Positions 1-7,542 of a stretch of 64,000 nt of DNA are shown piece by piece. Positions within the stretch are counted from its first letter, which is position 1; the number at the start of each line of letters is the position of its first letter. Location: contig NZ_NPEG01000001.1 of NCBI RefSeq assembly GCF_002812045.1, forward strand, positions 930,001 to 994,000, in the 5' to 3' direction. The stretch is from Leptospira haakeii. GTDB lineage: Bacteria > Spirochaetota > Leptospiria > Leptospirales > Leptospiraceae. A program made the translations under genes and the position numbers. Below the pieces are notes generated by a model. The model saw nothing but the letters and a program-made list of their open reading frames with translations, had not been told where the DNA came from and searched no databases.

Positions 1-429
1 GAAGGTGTTAATATCCAAGATAATAGCACACTTCATACTGATTCCACCGGCAGTCTATTCATAGATGATTATACATTAGTAGGTCATAATACGATGCTTC
101 ACGGTTGTAAGATCGGTAAGGGTTGTTTGATCGGAATAGGCGCGATCATTTTAGATGAAGCGGTGATCGGAGACGGCGCTATGATACTCGCGGGTTGTAT
201 GATCCGAGGTGGTAAAAAAATCCCTCCAAGAGCAATGGTAATCCCTAAGAATGGGGACATCGTCATCTACGAAAAAAAGGCGAAACCTGAGATGAGCATC
301 GCAGGTTGTTTGGAATACATACAATTAGCGAAAAGATTCCAAGAAAATGTATTCAAACCTTTTACAAAAGAAGAAGAAAGTAATTTTGTAGAAGAAGCAA
401 AATCAATCATCAAAAGATACAATATTTGA
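1..429 (+). CDS. Gamma carbonic anhydrase-like hexapeptide-repeat protein (5' end missing)
   Basis: The reading frame is already open at base 1 and ends at TGA 427-429, so only the C-terminal 142 residues are present. The visible part is a left-handed beta-helix of hexapeptide repeats (VGHNTMLHG, IGKGCLIGIGA, IGDGAMILAG) followed by a charged helical tail. The His of VGHNTMLHG and an earlier STLHTD segment sit where gamma carbonic anhydrases of the YrdA/CaiE/PaaY type carry zinc-binding histidines. The family is trimeric and cytoplasmic and either hydrates CO2 or acts as an acyltransferase-like relative; which applies here cannot be told. The missing N-terminus prevents checking the first zinc ligand. 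Confidence 0.85.
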   Translation, partial: EGVNIQDNSTLHTDSTGSLFIDDYTLVGHNTMLHGCKIGKGCLIGIGAIILDEAVIGDGAMILAGCMIRGGKKIPPRAMVIPKNGDIVIYEKKAKPEMSIAGCLEYIQLAKRFQENVFKPFTKEEESNFVEEAKSIIKRYNI

Positions 430-562
430 TTTACTTTTTTAAGTTCTTCATTCTTTCCATTTGATATAAATCAATTCCTTTCATTCGATTTCTGATTCGT
501 TCTGAAGCATACTCACGAATCCTTGTAACAGTTTTCCGCAAAACAGCTATAAGGATGATCTC

Positions 563-1717
563 ATGTATGACGAAAGGGTTATAGAAAAAATCAGAGGCAT
601 TTGGAAGACATTCGATCTTTCTTTAGGAATTCCTGAAATAGATAAACAACATCTTTGGTTGATCGGAATTCTTGCGGATCTTGAAGATAAACTGGAGTCG
701 GGAACCAGATCCGAATTAGAAACTACATTTACGAATGCACTTTCTAAAACATTAGATTATGCAACCGAACATTTTGCTCTGGAAGAAAAACTTTTGGAAA
801 GTATCGGTTATACAAAATTAGGACAACATAGATTACAACATATGCGGTTCATCACCGCTCTCAGGAACCGTGTTCGAAAAAGTTTTGAAGGAGACTTTGA
901 AAATGCCGTTCTGGACCTTCTAAAAAATCTAAAAAAATGGCTGTTTAGACATATACTGAGTGAAGACAGACAATATGTGGATGCAGCAATGGTCCATGTG
1001 GATGATAAACTCACCGATTGGATGCAGAGACATTTAAATGCATCAATCTATGCGGATGAGATCGAAAAATTATACCAAATAGTCTTGTTCTCGGGCAAAC
1101 AAGAGGTTTCTGTAGAATTCAAAAAACTGGGAGAAGAAAATCTAAAATTGATCTCAGATCTATGGTATCGATATAAACTCAAAACCGGGATCGCGATCGT
1201 GGATATCCAACATCTATGGCTTTTGCAGTTATTGGTCAAAACGGATAAACTATATAAACAAAGATTAAAACAAGAAATAGATGCTGATTCCTTAAGCGCT
1301 CAGTTAAAAGAAGCGATCTACGAAACGATAGAATATATCCGTGAACATTTTAATACGGAAGAATCTATAATGCATCATTTCCATTATATCGGAGAAAAAA
1401 ATCATCAGAAACAGCATGAAAGATTTAATATTCTCATCAACGATATGATAGAAAGAAGTGAAAAAGAAGAACTGGAATCTCTGGCGATTCTGATACAGGA
1501 TTTAAAGGACTGGCTGGTAAGCCATATAGCGATAGAGGATAAAAAATTATTCTATTTCTTTAGGTCCCGCCTTTCAGAGGTAAATGAATATGTTCGGAAT
1601 CTAAATAAAGAAGGACGGATCCATATCTGGAAGGACGCAGTAGCGATTTACAAACTTCTAGTGGATTACGAGGATATTACTGAGGATAAAAAGCCTAAGT
1701 CTTTAAGGCGTAACTAA
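563..1717 (+). CDS. Protein with two bacteriohemerythrin domains
   Basis: Two hemerythrin modules lie in tandem in 384 residues. Domain 1 (about residues 14-145) has His30 in IDKQHLW, then HFALEE, an HRLQH pair and HILSED. Domain 2 (about 200-340) repeats the pattern with VDIQHLW, HFNTEE, HQKQH and HIAIED. These match the His/Glu/Asp ligands of a non-haem di-iron O2-binding site, so both sites look complete. No transmembrane, MCP or GGDEF partner domain is visible, which suggests a soluble O2-binding or O2-sensing protein. The last 45 residues are charged and unassigned. An AAGGA sequence 10-12 bases upstream supports the ATG. It converges with the next gene with only 7 bases between them. 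Confidence 0.88.
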   Translation: MYDERVIEKIRGIWKTFDLSLGIPEIDKQHLWLIGILADLEDKLESGTRSELETTFTNALSKTLDYATEHFALEEKLLESIGYTKLGQHRLQHMRFITALRNRVRKSFEGDFENAVLDLLKNLKKWLFRHILSEDRQYVDAAMVHVDDKLTDWMQRHLNASIYADEIEKLYQIVLFSGKQEVSVEFKKLGEENLKLISDLWYRYKLKTGIAIVDIQHLWLLQLLVKTDKLYKQRLKQEIDADSLSAQLKEAIYETIEYIREHFNTEESIMHHFHYIGEKNHQKQHERFNILINDMIERSEKEELESLAILIQDLKDWLVSHIAIEDKKLFYFFRSRLSEVNEYVRNLNKEGRIHIWKDAVAIYKLLVDYEDITEDKKPKSLRRN

Positions 1718-1724
1718 TCGAGAA

Positions 1725-2351
1725 TTATATCTTTTCAGTAAGAGTTTGGATCGTATTCAGGATCTTTTTATTCTTCTCCGAAAACTCCAACTCAGGTAAA
1801 GTGCCTGTGAAAATATACACGTAACCTTCTTTGAAAAAGATCCATTGGAGCGTTCGGATCTGTTGTTTTTCCGTGCTGTTTGGAAGAACAAACTTGGATT
1901 CGAAAAAGATACATTTTTCCTTTCCAAAACTACATTTTTGAGGAACGGAAAGTATTTCATATTCCTTATATATATTCGAATACAATCCGCTGATAGAAGC
2001 TACGTAATCCTCCAAGGTTGCTTTGGAATATTTTACTGGAATCGGCTCTGATACGAAATTAATATTGGTCCTGATCTCGGAACCTTTGTTTTGCTCCGGC
2101 TCAAAAAGATAGAACATTACCTTAACATGTTTATCGTTTTGGGGTTCTCTTTTGTTTTTAGAACGACTAGAGTCTGAACTATCTCGGTTTGGATCATATT
2201 CTTCATAGATCCAGCCTTCGTAGTTTAATACCAAACCCAGTTCAGGGATCTCGATTGTCTTTTTGATTTCTGGGACTTTTTCGATACAGGCAAAACATAA
2301 GATGATCCCTGGTAATAAAAAACCTAGACTGTAACGTTCTAATAGGATCAT
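1725..2351 (-). CDS. Putative lipoprotein, unknown function
   Basis: This is a 208-residue protein with an N-terminal hydrophobic segment ending in LCFAC. Cys22 is a plausible lipidation site of the relaxed spirochaete type, so the protein is probably membrane-anchored in the periplasm or on the outer membrane. The rest alternates strands and charged loops, with a hydrophilic Ser/Arg/Lys/Asp stretch at about residues 55-75, and ends in a region (about 150-200) rich in aromatic residues. No family is recognised. A GGAA sequence 8-11 bases before the ATG is a fair ribosome site. Convergent with the hemerythrin gene; about 30 bases downstream of the 2382-2780 gene on the same strand, so cotranscription is possible. 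Confidence 0.72.
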   Translation of the reverse strand: MILLERYSLGFLLPGIILCFACIEKVPEIKKTIEIPELGLVLNYEGWIYEEYDPNRDSSDSSRSKNKREPQNDKHVKVMFYLFEPEQNKGSEIRTNINFVSEPIPVKYSKATLEDYVASISGLYSNIYKEYEILSVPQKCSFGKEKCIFFESKFVLPNSTEKQQIRTLQWIFFKEGYVYIFTGTLPELEFSEKNKKILNTIQTLTEKI

Positions 2352-2381
2352 GTTCGAGTTTCCGAATATTTGATACTGAAT

Positions 2382-2780
2382 TTAACTTTTTCTTCTTCTG
2401 AAAAGTAAACCGGACCAAACTGAATCAATTGCGCAGACTTTAACGTCTACCAATCCTGTCTTCAAGCCTATTTCTCTAATCATATCTTCTTTTAAGTCCG
2501 TTTTCACACCTGAACTCATCTTAGGCCAAGAGATCCAAACCATTCCTTTGTCCGCGAGAAAGTCCGGGAACTTGGAGAAGTTTTTAGAAAGTTCATCTTT
2601 GCTCTTACAGAAAAAATGAATATAATCGAAACTTCCCGCTAACTTCTTTTTGAATGTAATATTAGGAGGAAGTTCTTCTAATAAGCCTTTAAATTCTTTA
2701 GGCTCATTAATGATGATCGCGTTCTGGCCTTCTTTAAATCCTAACTTTTTGGCCAAGGGTGTACCTGAATATCCTGCCAT
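2382..2780 (-). CDS. DUF3052 family protein
   Basis: The 132-residue product starts MAGYSGTPLAKKLGFKEG, the typical opening of DUF3052 proteins, and ends with the family pattern of an SVWSGLLFRRR strand. The middle contains FDYIHFFCKSKDEL and MVWISWPKMSSG, which fit an alpha/beta fold. DUF3052 has no established function; members are small cytoplasmic proteins found widely in bacteria. An AGAGGA sequence just before the ATG supports the start. A second, divergent relative with a lysine-rich tail lies at 5988-6545. Confidence in family is high, in function nil. Confidence 0.85.
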   Translation of the reverse strand: MAGYSGTPLAKKLGFKEGQNAIIINEPKEFKGLLEELPPNITFKKKLAGSFDYIHFFCKSKDELSKNFSKFPDFLADKGMVWISWPKMSSGVKTDLKEDMIREIGLKTGLVDVKVCAIDSVWSGLLFRRRKS

Positions 2781-2830
2781 AGTTCCTCTGCTCGATTCGG
2801 ATACGAAAGCTGGAAGAAAAACCTCAGGCT

Positions 2831-2862
2831 ACAAAAAAACCGGCGTGGTCGCCGGTTCTTTT
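2831..2862 (-). terminator. Rho-independent terminator after the cytochrome oxidase subunit IV gene
   Basis: An 8-bp GC-rich stem (AACCGGCG/CGCCGGTT, loop TGGT) lies at 2838-2857. Read on the minus strand it is followed by seven T residues, the complement of the A run at 2833-2839. It lies about 30 bases past the stop of the 2890-3474 gene and separates it from the DUF3052 gene. Confidence 0.85.
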
Positions 2863-2889
2863 AAGATACAAAGGAAGTATTTATTCTTC

Positions 2890-3474
2890 TTAGTAGGGGA
2901 AGCCTGCGAAAATTTTCGCTCTTGTGTAGATGTCCGCTACGGAGAATCCGAAAAGAAGAAGTAAGAACAAGAAGCCGGATCCGAAGATCACTCTGTTCAT
3001 TACGTTATCATACTTAAGGTGCATGAAGTAAGCTAATACTAAGGAAGCTTTGATGGTCGCTACAAGCATAGCGATCACAGTGTTCATTGCTCCGAAGTCA
3101 ACTTGTGCTACTAATACAGTGATTACTGTTCCAACGATCAGTGCAGCAAACACAAGAGAGTAAGTTTGAACAGAGATCAGATGATGTCCGTCATGTCCAT
3201 GCTCTTCTGTGTGAGAAACAACTGAACCAGGTGCCAGTTTAGTTTTACCTGCTTCGACTGCTTTTAATAAAGCCTGGCCGATCATAGTTGACTTATTCTT
3301 TTCAAGATAAGCCTTGAGTCTGTCCTCTTCTACGATTTGAGCCAACAAGTTAACGGCAAATCCAGCAACGGTAGCATTTACAATCGCTCCCGCTCCGACA
3401 ACAAATCCAGTGAAGGGAATCAAGAATCCGATACTTACGATAATATACAGCGCGTAATTGAGAAACAGTTCCAT
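2890..3474 (-). CDS. Cytochrome c oxidase subunit IV-like protein with N-terminal extension
   Basis: Residues about 95-187 match the prokaryotic cytochrome oxidase subunit IV (COX4_pro) pattern: a His-rich lead (HGHDGHH), three membrane helices, the motif ASLVLAYFMHLKYDN in the second, and a final helix ending DIYTR. This small subunit helps assemble haem-copper oxidases in the inner membrane. Family members are usually about 100 residues; this one has about 90 extra N-terminal residues with a hydrophobic segment (about 5-47) and a charged helix. AGGA six bases before ATG 3474 supports the long form, although Met64 is an internal alternative. No other oxidase subunit gene adjoins it. Confidence 0.78.
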   Translation of the reverse strand: MELFLNYALYIIVSIGFLIPFTGFVVGAGAIVNATVAGFAVNLLAQIVEEDRLKAYLEKNKSTMIGQALLKAVEAGKTKLAPGSVVSHTEEHGHDGHHLISVQTYSLVFAALIVGTVITVLVAQVDFGAMNTVIAMLVATIKASLVLAYFMHLKYDNVMNRVIFGSGFLFLLLLFGFSVADIYTRAKIFAGFPY

Positions 3475-3568
3475 CTCTTTTCCTGAAACCTGAGTAATAT
3501 CTGCAGGCTGAGTTCCCCTAAGGGATTGGAACCAGTCTCGGAGGCAGGTAAAGAATCACAAGTACATT

Positions 3569-4753
3569 TCAGGGGCCCAGAGCTCGGATACTGCTTTCCG
3601 AAACGATTTTGGCTTCTTCCCAAGGATCCCGGGTTTTCCCGGCAGGAAGACGGACCCAAATTAGGTTTTTCTGGTTTGGTCTTCTGTAAGGGGAGAAGAA
3701 TGAGGAAAGTGGAAAAATTTCCCAGCCTGTTTCCTTCTCCCAAATTTTTAATCTAGAATAAGGATCTGAGTTTTGGACTTTAGGTAAGAAAAGAAGAAGG
3801 TCGTTTCCCTTCTTAGGAAATCTATTTCGAAGTTCAAACAATAGGCAGCCCATTGTCCATCTGAAATTGACCTCAGAAATTTTGCGTAAAACCTGGGTCT
3901 CTTTAGATCTATAAAAGAATGAATCCACTGAACCGTACCCTTCATAGTTCGGATGGAATTTGGAGACTTGAGAAAAACTTTCTGACATTTCGGAAAGATA
4001 GTTTTGGATTTCAGAAAATTCTCCCATCCAGGTTCCGGAGTATTTTCCTTTATGATCGTTGAGTAGAATGGTACCTTCTTCTATTTTATATTCCCCTTTT
4101 TTTGCGGAGAATAATAAGCTAAAATCTTTCGTTCTATCTACCCAATTTTCTATCAGAAAAGGTTCTCTTTTTACTTTTAAGAATAGATAGGCTAGATCTT
4201 TTAATCCGGAAACATCTCTAAATTTCTGAGCACCGGCAAATCCAAACTCAGTTTTAAAAACGAATTTTTGATCTGGAGAGAAGCGATCTTTTTCCTTCTG
4301 TAAGAATATCTCCCAATCTTTTGAATTACGGATTGAGTAAGAAATCAGATCGGGATTAGATTCTTGGTTCCAATCGTTTTGGTTTAATTTAGATCCGAAT
4401 TTTTTTGCAGAATCTGCAAGTATTGTATCTATCTCTAATTCGTTGTTGTTGGAATTCCAACGGGATACTTTTCCCCATTCTTCCAATTGGATCTCTTTTT
4501 CCTTTTGCAGAGATTGTTTTATGTTTCTGAGAAGAATAGGTTTTGGGATCTGTATTCCCTTCTCCTTCCAATATTTGATCCAGTTTTCTTCGGGAGGGGA
4601 ATGAGCTAAAACTTTTGCCGAGTCTGGAAAAGAGTTTAAAACTGAAAAAGAGGATTCTAAGACTGAATTCCTGGCCTCCAACTCCCTCGGAAATAATTTT
4701 CCAAGTCGAAGTTCCTCTTCGAAATAAGCATTCGGGCGAAAGATTCGAGGCAT
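3569..4753 (-). CDS. ATP-grasp-like protein, unknown substrate
   Basis: I do not recognise the family at gene level. The 394-residue protein has features of an ATP-grasp enzyme in its second half: KFVFKTEFGFAG resembles a nucleotide-binding Lys plus glycine-rich strand, FLIENWVD resembles the hinge acidic region, and YGSVDSF followed by ISEVNFRWTMG resembles the acidic and E-x-N metal-binding motifs. Such enzymes ligate a carboxylate to an amine or thiol using ATP. The N-terminal 140 residues are helical and charged and have no assignment. There is no signal peptide, so it should be cytoplasmic. It is divergent from the 4838 gene and 95 bases upstream of the oxidase subunit gene. Confidence 0.6.
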   Translation of the reverse strand: MPRIFRPNAYFEEELRLGKLFPRELEARNSVLESSFSVLNSFPDSAKVLAHSPPEENWIKYWKEKGIQIPKPILLRNIKQSLQKEKEIQLEEWGKVSRWNSNNNELEIDTILADSAKKFGSKLNQNDWNQESNPDLISYSIRNSKDWEIFLQKEKDRFSPDQKFVFKTEFGFAGAQKFRDVSGLKDLAYLFLKVKREPFLIENWVDRTKDFSLLFSAKKGEYKIEEGTILLNDHKGKYSGTWMGEFSEIQNYLSEMSESFSQVSKFHPNYEGYGSVDSFFYRSKETQVLRKISEVNFRWTMGCLLFELRNRFPKKGNDLLLFLPKVQNSDPYSRLKIWEKETGWEIFPLSSFFSPYRRPNQKNLIWVRLPAGKTRDPWEEAKIVSESSIRALGP

Positions 4754-4769
4754 AATCAGGAAAGAACCC

Positions 4770-4798
4770 TTGAAAAAATCCTTTTTAGGATCAAGAAT
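4770..4798 (+). promoter_or_regulatory. Possible sigma-70-type promoter for the 4838-5632 gene
   Basis: TTGAAA (4770-4775) and AAGAAT (4793-4798) are separated by 17 bases, with a start expected near 4805, about 30 bases ahead of the ATG. The spacer contains a small inverted repeat (ATCCT-TTTT-AGGAT). It lies in the 84-base divergent region. The call is from pattern only. Confidence 0.4.
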
Positions 4799-4837
4799 AG
4801 GGTATAGTCTTTTCGATATTTAGAAGGAAGGCATCTA

Positions 4838-5632
4838 ATGAAAACCCTTATCTTTCTCATAATTTCTCTTTTGGCCGTATTCATACAAATAGATGCGGCA
4901 CCTAAAATCCTTACCATGGAAGAAAGGGAAATAGAACGTCAGATCGAAGCCATTCGCAAGGCTGGGTTTTCCGATATCGAGATAGATAATTTGCACGCTT
5001 CTATCTCTCAAAATATCCATCAGATTAATAAGATTCTTCAGATGGATACTACCAAAAAAGCATTAAGATATATCGGTGACGAGCCTCAAGAATTACCGCA
5101 GTTCTTAAAAACTGATAGGGATAATAAACCTTATCTGGAATTGGATATGGGTTCCGGAGAATCTTTCTGGGACTTCCCTAAAACTTATCTTTATAATGCG
5201 CGCATTTTTATCTATCCGGGCAGCAATCCTGAAAAACTAGAAAAGATCATTATGCAGTTCAAACGTACAAACTCTAACGGAGAAATTTTCGTAAGAGAGA
5301 TGCGCAGGGTGATCAATATAGATCCTAAAGGGCCTCAGATCGGAAGTGAAGGAAAAAGAACCCCGAACAATAATAAAGAGATCAAATTAGAATATTATTC
5401 TAGCTATGATACAGAACTGATCTGGCCGGATACTCCGGTTCAATCCATAGCACCTAGTGTGGAGACCAAACTACATGAAGAAAGCAATCCACTACCTTAT
5501 AATAAACAAAAACAGATTATTGTAACATATAAAAAATATCTGCGTAAGGTGGACAAGAATGTTCGCCATAAGCTGAGAGATCTGGAGCTCAATCAAAAGA
5601 GACTGGTTTCTAAAATGTTGGAATTCCAATAA
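4838..5632 (+). CDS. Secreted (periplasmic) protein, unknown function
   Basis: The 264-residue protein begins with a clear signal peptide (MKTLIFLIISLLAVF, probable cleavage after the Ala-rich IDAA near residue 20). No lipobox Cys is present, so a soluble periplasmic protein is likely. Residues 25-75 form charged helices, 85-170 look strand-rich (LELDMGSGESFWDF, ARIFIYPGS), and the C-terminus (205-264) is again helical and strongly basic. I cannot name a family. Its size and export would suit a flagellar sheath component such as FcpB, but I have no motif to prove it. AAGGAAGG upstream supports the start, and a terminator follows. Confidence 0.7.
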   Translation: MKTLIFLIISLLAVFIQIDAAPKILTMEEREIERQIEAIRKAGFSDIEIDNLHASISQNIHQINKILQMDTTKKALRYIGDEPQELPQFLKTDRDNKPYLELDMGSGESFWDFPKTYLYNARIFIYPGSNPEKLEKIIMQFKRTNSNGEIFVREMRRVINIDPKGPQIGSEGKRTPNNNKEIKLEYYSSYDTELIWPDTPVQSIAPSVETKLHEESNPLPYNKQKQIIVTYKKYLRKVDKNVRHKLRDLELNQKRLVSKMLEFQ

Positions 5633-5660
5633 GAGAATTTTATAACATTAGAATAAGGGA

Positions 5661-5690
5661 AAAGGCGGACCAATCGGTTCGCCTTTTTTG
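5661..5690 (+). terminator. Rho-independent terminator
   Basis: AAAGGCG and CGCCTTT flank a short loop and are followed by a run of T residues, about 30 bases past the stop of the 4838-5632 gene. Confidence 0.8.
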
Positions 5691-5987
5691 TAATTGAGAT
5701 ATATCACAGTATACTGCGGTTTCTGTTAGAACCAGAAAAAGGAAAATCTGTGGCAAAACAAGCAGGATCATTTGTCGCCTAAACTTTCTATCCGTTTATC
5801 CTCTGGCGCATGACGTTAGTTCTTACTCGTTGGATAACGATTGTTATCCACCTAGGTAAAAGAATGTATCCCGCAAACAGGGAGAAGGTCGGTAATTTAA
5901 AAATATCCAATAGATATGTAATTGGCTCAAAAAAATGTTTTCGGTTTCTCGCTTGCCTTTTCTTGGCGAAAAGGATTCTATTTACCG
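5691..5987 (+). other. Intergenic region without a convincing gene
   Basis: From the terminator to the chosen start at 5988 nothing is confidently coding. Open frames running through it are basic, low in family character and lack ribosome sites. It probably holds the promoter of the 5988 gene; I could not pick a credible -35/-10 pair. Confidence 0.4.
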
Positions 5988-6545
5988 ATGGCTATCCATT
6001 CCGTGTTCGGTAAATTACAATTCAAACCTGGCGAAGGGGAGATTTGTGTTTTATCTTCTCCTTATGAATTCGAACCCGCACTTTCCAGTTTAGGGGCTCC
6101 GGTCGATCGAGCGCTAAGGTCCGGAAAAAGATACAGACTCATACTTGCATTCGTCCAAACAGAAGTCGAGATCCGCAATATAGCTTCTATGGTGCCAACC
6201 ACCTTGATTGAAGATGGACTTTTATGGTTAGCCTATCCCAAGAAGACATCCCGCAAATATAACGTATCCATTCATAGAGATGCAGGTTGGGATCCGCTCG
6301 GAAAGATCAGTTTCGAAGGCGTAAGATTGATCTCCATTGACGATGATTGGTCTGCACTTAGATTCAGGCATACTTCTCTTATTAAAAATATGGAAAGGGA
6401 CCCAAGCCTTACAGTAAGTGAAGAAGGTAAGAAAAAGACAGTAGCTAAGAAAAAACCCGCTAAAAAGAAAACTGTTCCTAAAAAAGCTTCTCCCAAGAAA
6501 AAAGTTACATCCAAGTCTCCTAAGAAAAAGGCCAAAAAGAAATAA
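5988..6545 (+). CDS. DUF3052-like protein with a lysine-rich histone-H1-like tail
   Basis: The chosen ATG at 5988 follows AAGGA at 5971-5975 (12-base spacing) and gives 185 residues; a longer frame from 5922 adds a basic stretch unlike the family. The core (residues 1-130) has the same layout as DUF3052 proteins: GKLQFKPGEGEICVLSSP, then LLWLAYPKKTSRKY and finally ISIDDDWSALRFR, which parallels SVWSGLLFRRR of the 2382-2780 protein. From about residue 145 the tail is almost only Lys, Ala, Pro, Ser, Thr and Val in KKKxxxKK repeats, like bacterial H1-like proteins and nucleoid-binding tails. DNA or RNA binding by the tail is inference. Confidence 0.75.
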   Translation: MAIHSVFGKLQFKPGEGEICVLSSPYEFEPALSSLGAPVDRALRSGKRYRLILAFVQTEVEIRNIASMVPTTLIEDGLLWLAYPKKTSRKYNVSIHRDAGWDPLGKISFEGVRLISIDDDWSALRFRHTSLIKNMERDPSLTVSEEGKKKTVAKKKPAKKKTVPKKASPKKKVTSKSPKKKAKKK

Positions 6546-6680
6546 GAAGGATTTGATTTTCTCGAATCTAGCGATTTTTCTTAAATTCCTTTCCTTCTTT
6601 TTGCAAAAAGAAGTCTTTCTTGATGTCTAGCTGGATAGGTTTCCAGAGATATTCCTTTGGGAAAAAAGCGGAGTACTCTC

Positions 6681-7253
6681 ATGTCAGGGAAGTTTTTGGG
6701 CCTTCTATCCAAATTTAGTTTTTATTATATAATCGGCATATTGTCAGTATTTGCATGTACTCCCTCGATTGATAAAACACCTTATAAAGAATTAAGAGAA
6801 CTCGCATTCGAAACGGAATACGATGATATAGGTATTCAAAATCCCAAAGGTAAAACAGTCGTATATGGTATTATCATGGACTGGCCTACGCAAAGAGAGG
6901 TGGTCACTTTAACCACATTTCTTTCCGGAGACGCGAGCCTATTTTTAACTTCAGGAGCTTCTTTTATAGGAGGTGGTGGAAGAGAAAGTATCCAAAAAAG
7001 TTCCGCACGTTTGATCCACAAATATGCCTATCTTTGGAAACAAGGGAAGAAGGTCCGCTGGACTCCGAATCCGGACTTAGATCAGGTTAGATTCTTTTTT
7101 TTAACAACTCAAGGTACATATTATCTGGAAGATACTGTTCGTGAAATAGATTCGGATACTTCTACCCTTACCCCCATCTTTGATGAGGCCCAAGCAGTAA
7201 TTTCTGAAATAAGAATAGAGGCTGAAAAAGAAAAGGATGACGACGACGAGTAA
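6681..7253 (+). CDS. Putative lipoprotein, unknown function
   Basis: ATG 6681 is preceded by GCGGAG at 7 bases, which I prefer to an upstream TTG at 6657. The resulting 190-residue protein has a hydrophobic leader ending in SVFAC, with Cys26 as the probable lipidated residue. The mature part includes a Gly-rich segment (FIGGGGRES, near residue 97), a long mixed alpha/beta domain, and an acidic C-terminal tail (EKEKDDDDE). No known domain is recognised. It converges with the next small gene with a one-base gap. Confidence 0.7.
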   Translation: MSGKFLGLLSKFSFYYIIGILSVFACTPSIDKTPYKELRELAFETEYDDIGIQNPKGKTVVYGIIMDWPTQREVVTLTTFLSGDASLFLTSGASFIGGGGRESIQKSSARLIHKYAYLWKQGKKVRWTPNPDLDQVRFFFLTTQGTYYLEDTVREIDSDTSTLTPIFDEAQAVISEIRIEAEKEKDDDDE

Positions 7254-7254
7254 A

Positions 7255-7485
7255 TTAACTCGAAGAGTCTCTTCGTACAATTAGGTCGCTGATCACCTTT
7301 TCTTCCGTGAGATATTTACGGTTTAAATAAGAGATGGCGTAGTTTAGAAATTTAGGAATTTCTTTACCAGCATCCAAAAGATCCAATTTGGTTTGGGTCA
7401 ATTCGTCCATCGTCGCCAAAGCCAATTTTCTTTGGCTTTGGTGGGACTCGAACTCATCTTCTGTATTGAACTCAGTGCTGGCCAC
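7255..7485 (-). CDS. Small hypothetical protein
   Basis: This 76-residue frame starts at GTG 7485 without a strong ribosome site; Met26 is an alternative. It is hydrophilic and mostly helical, with a basic C-terminus (ISDLIVRRDSSS), no membrane segment and no cysteine. It fills the space between two convergent or codirectional genes and has a codon pattern similar to neighbours. It is downstream of the MFS transporter gene on the same strand (57 bases). Function is unknown. Confidence 0.5.
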   Translation of the reverse strand: MASTEFNTEDEFESHQSQRKLALATMDELTQTKLDLLDAGKEIPKFLNYAISYLNRKYLTEEKVISDLIVRRDSSS

Positions 7486-7542
7486 GATCTAAGTATAATC
7501 CAGAATAATGGATTTTCAAGGAAAAGTTTGGAAGAAGGAGGA

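Noticed and set aside
5810..6013. 67-residue basic frame before the DUF3052-like gene
   Set aside because: It lacks a ribosome site and any family, and overlaps the chosen gene start.
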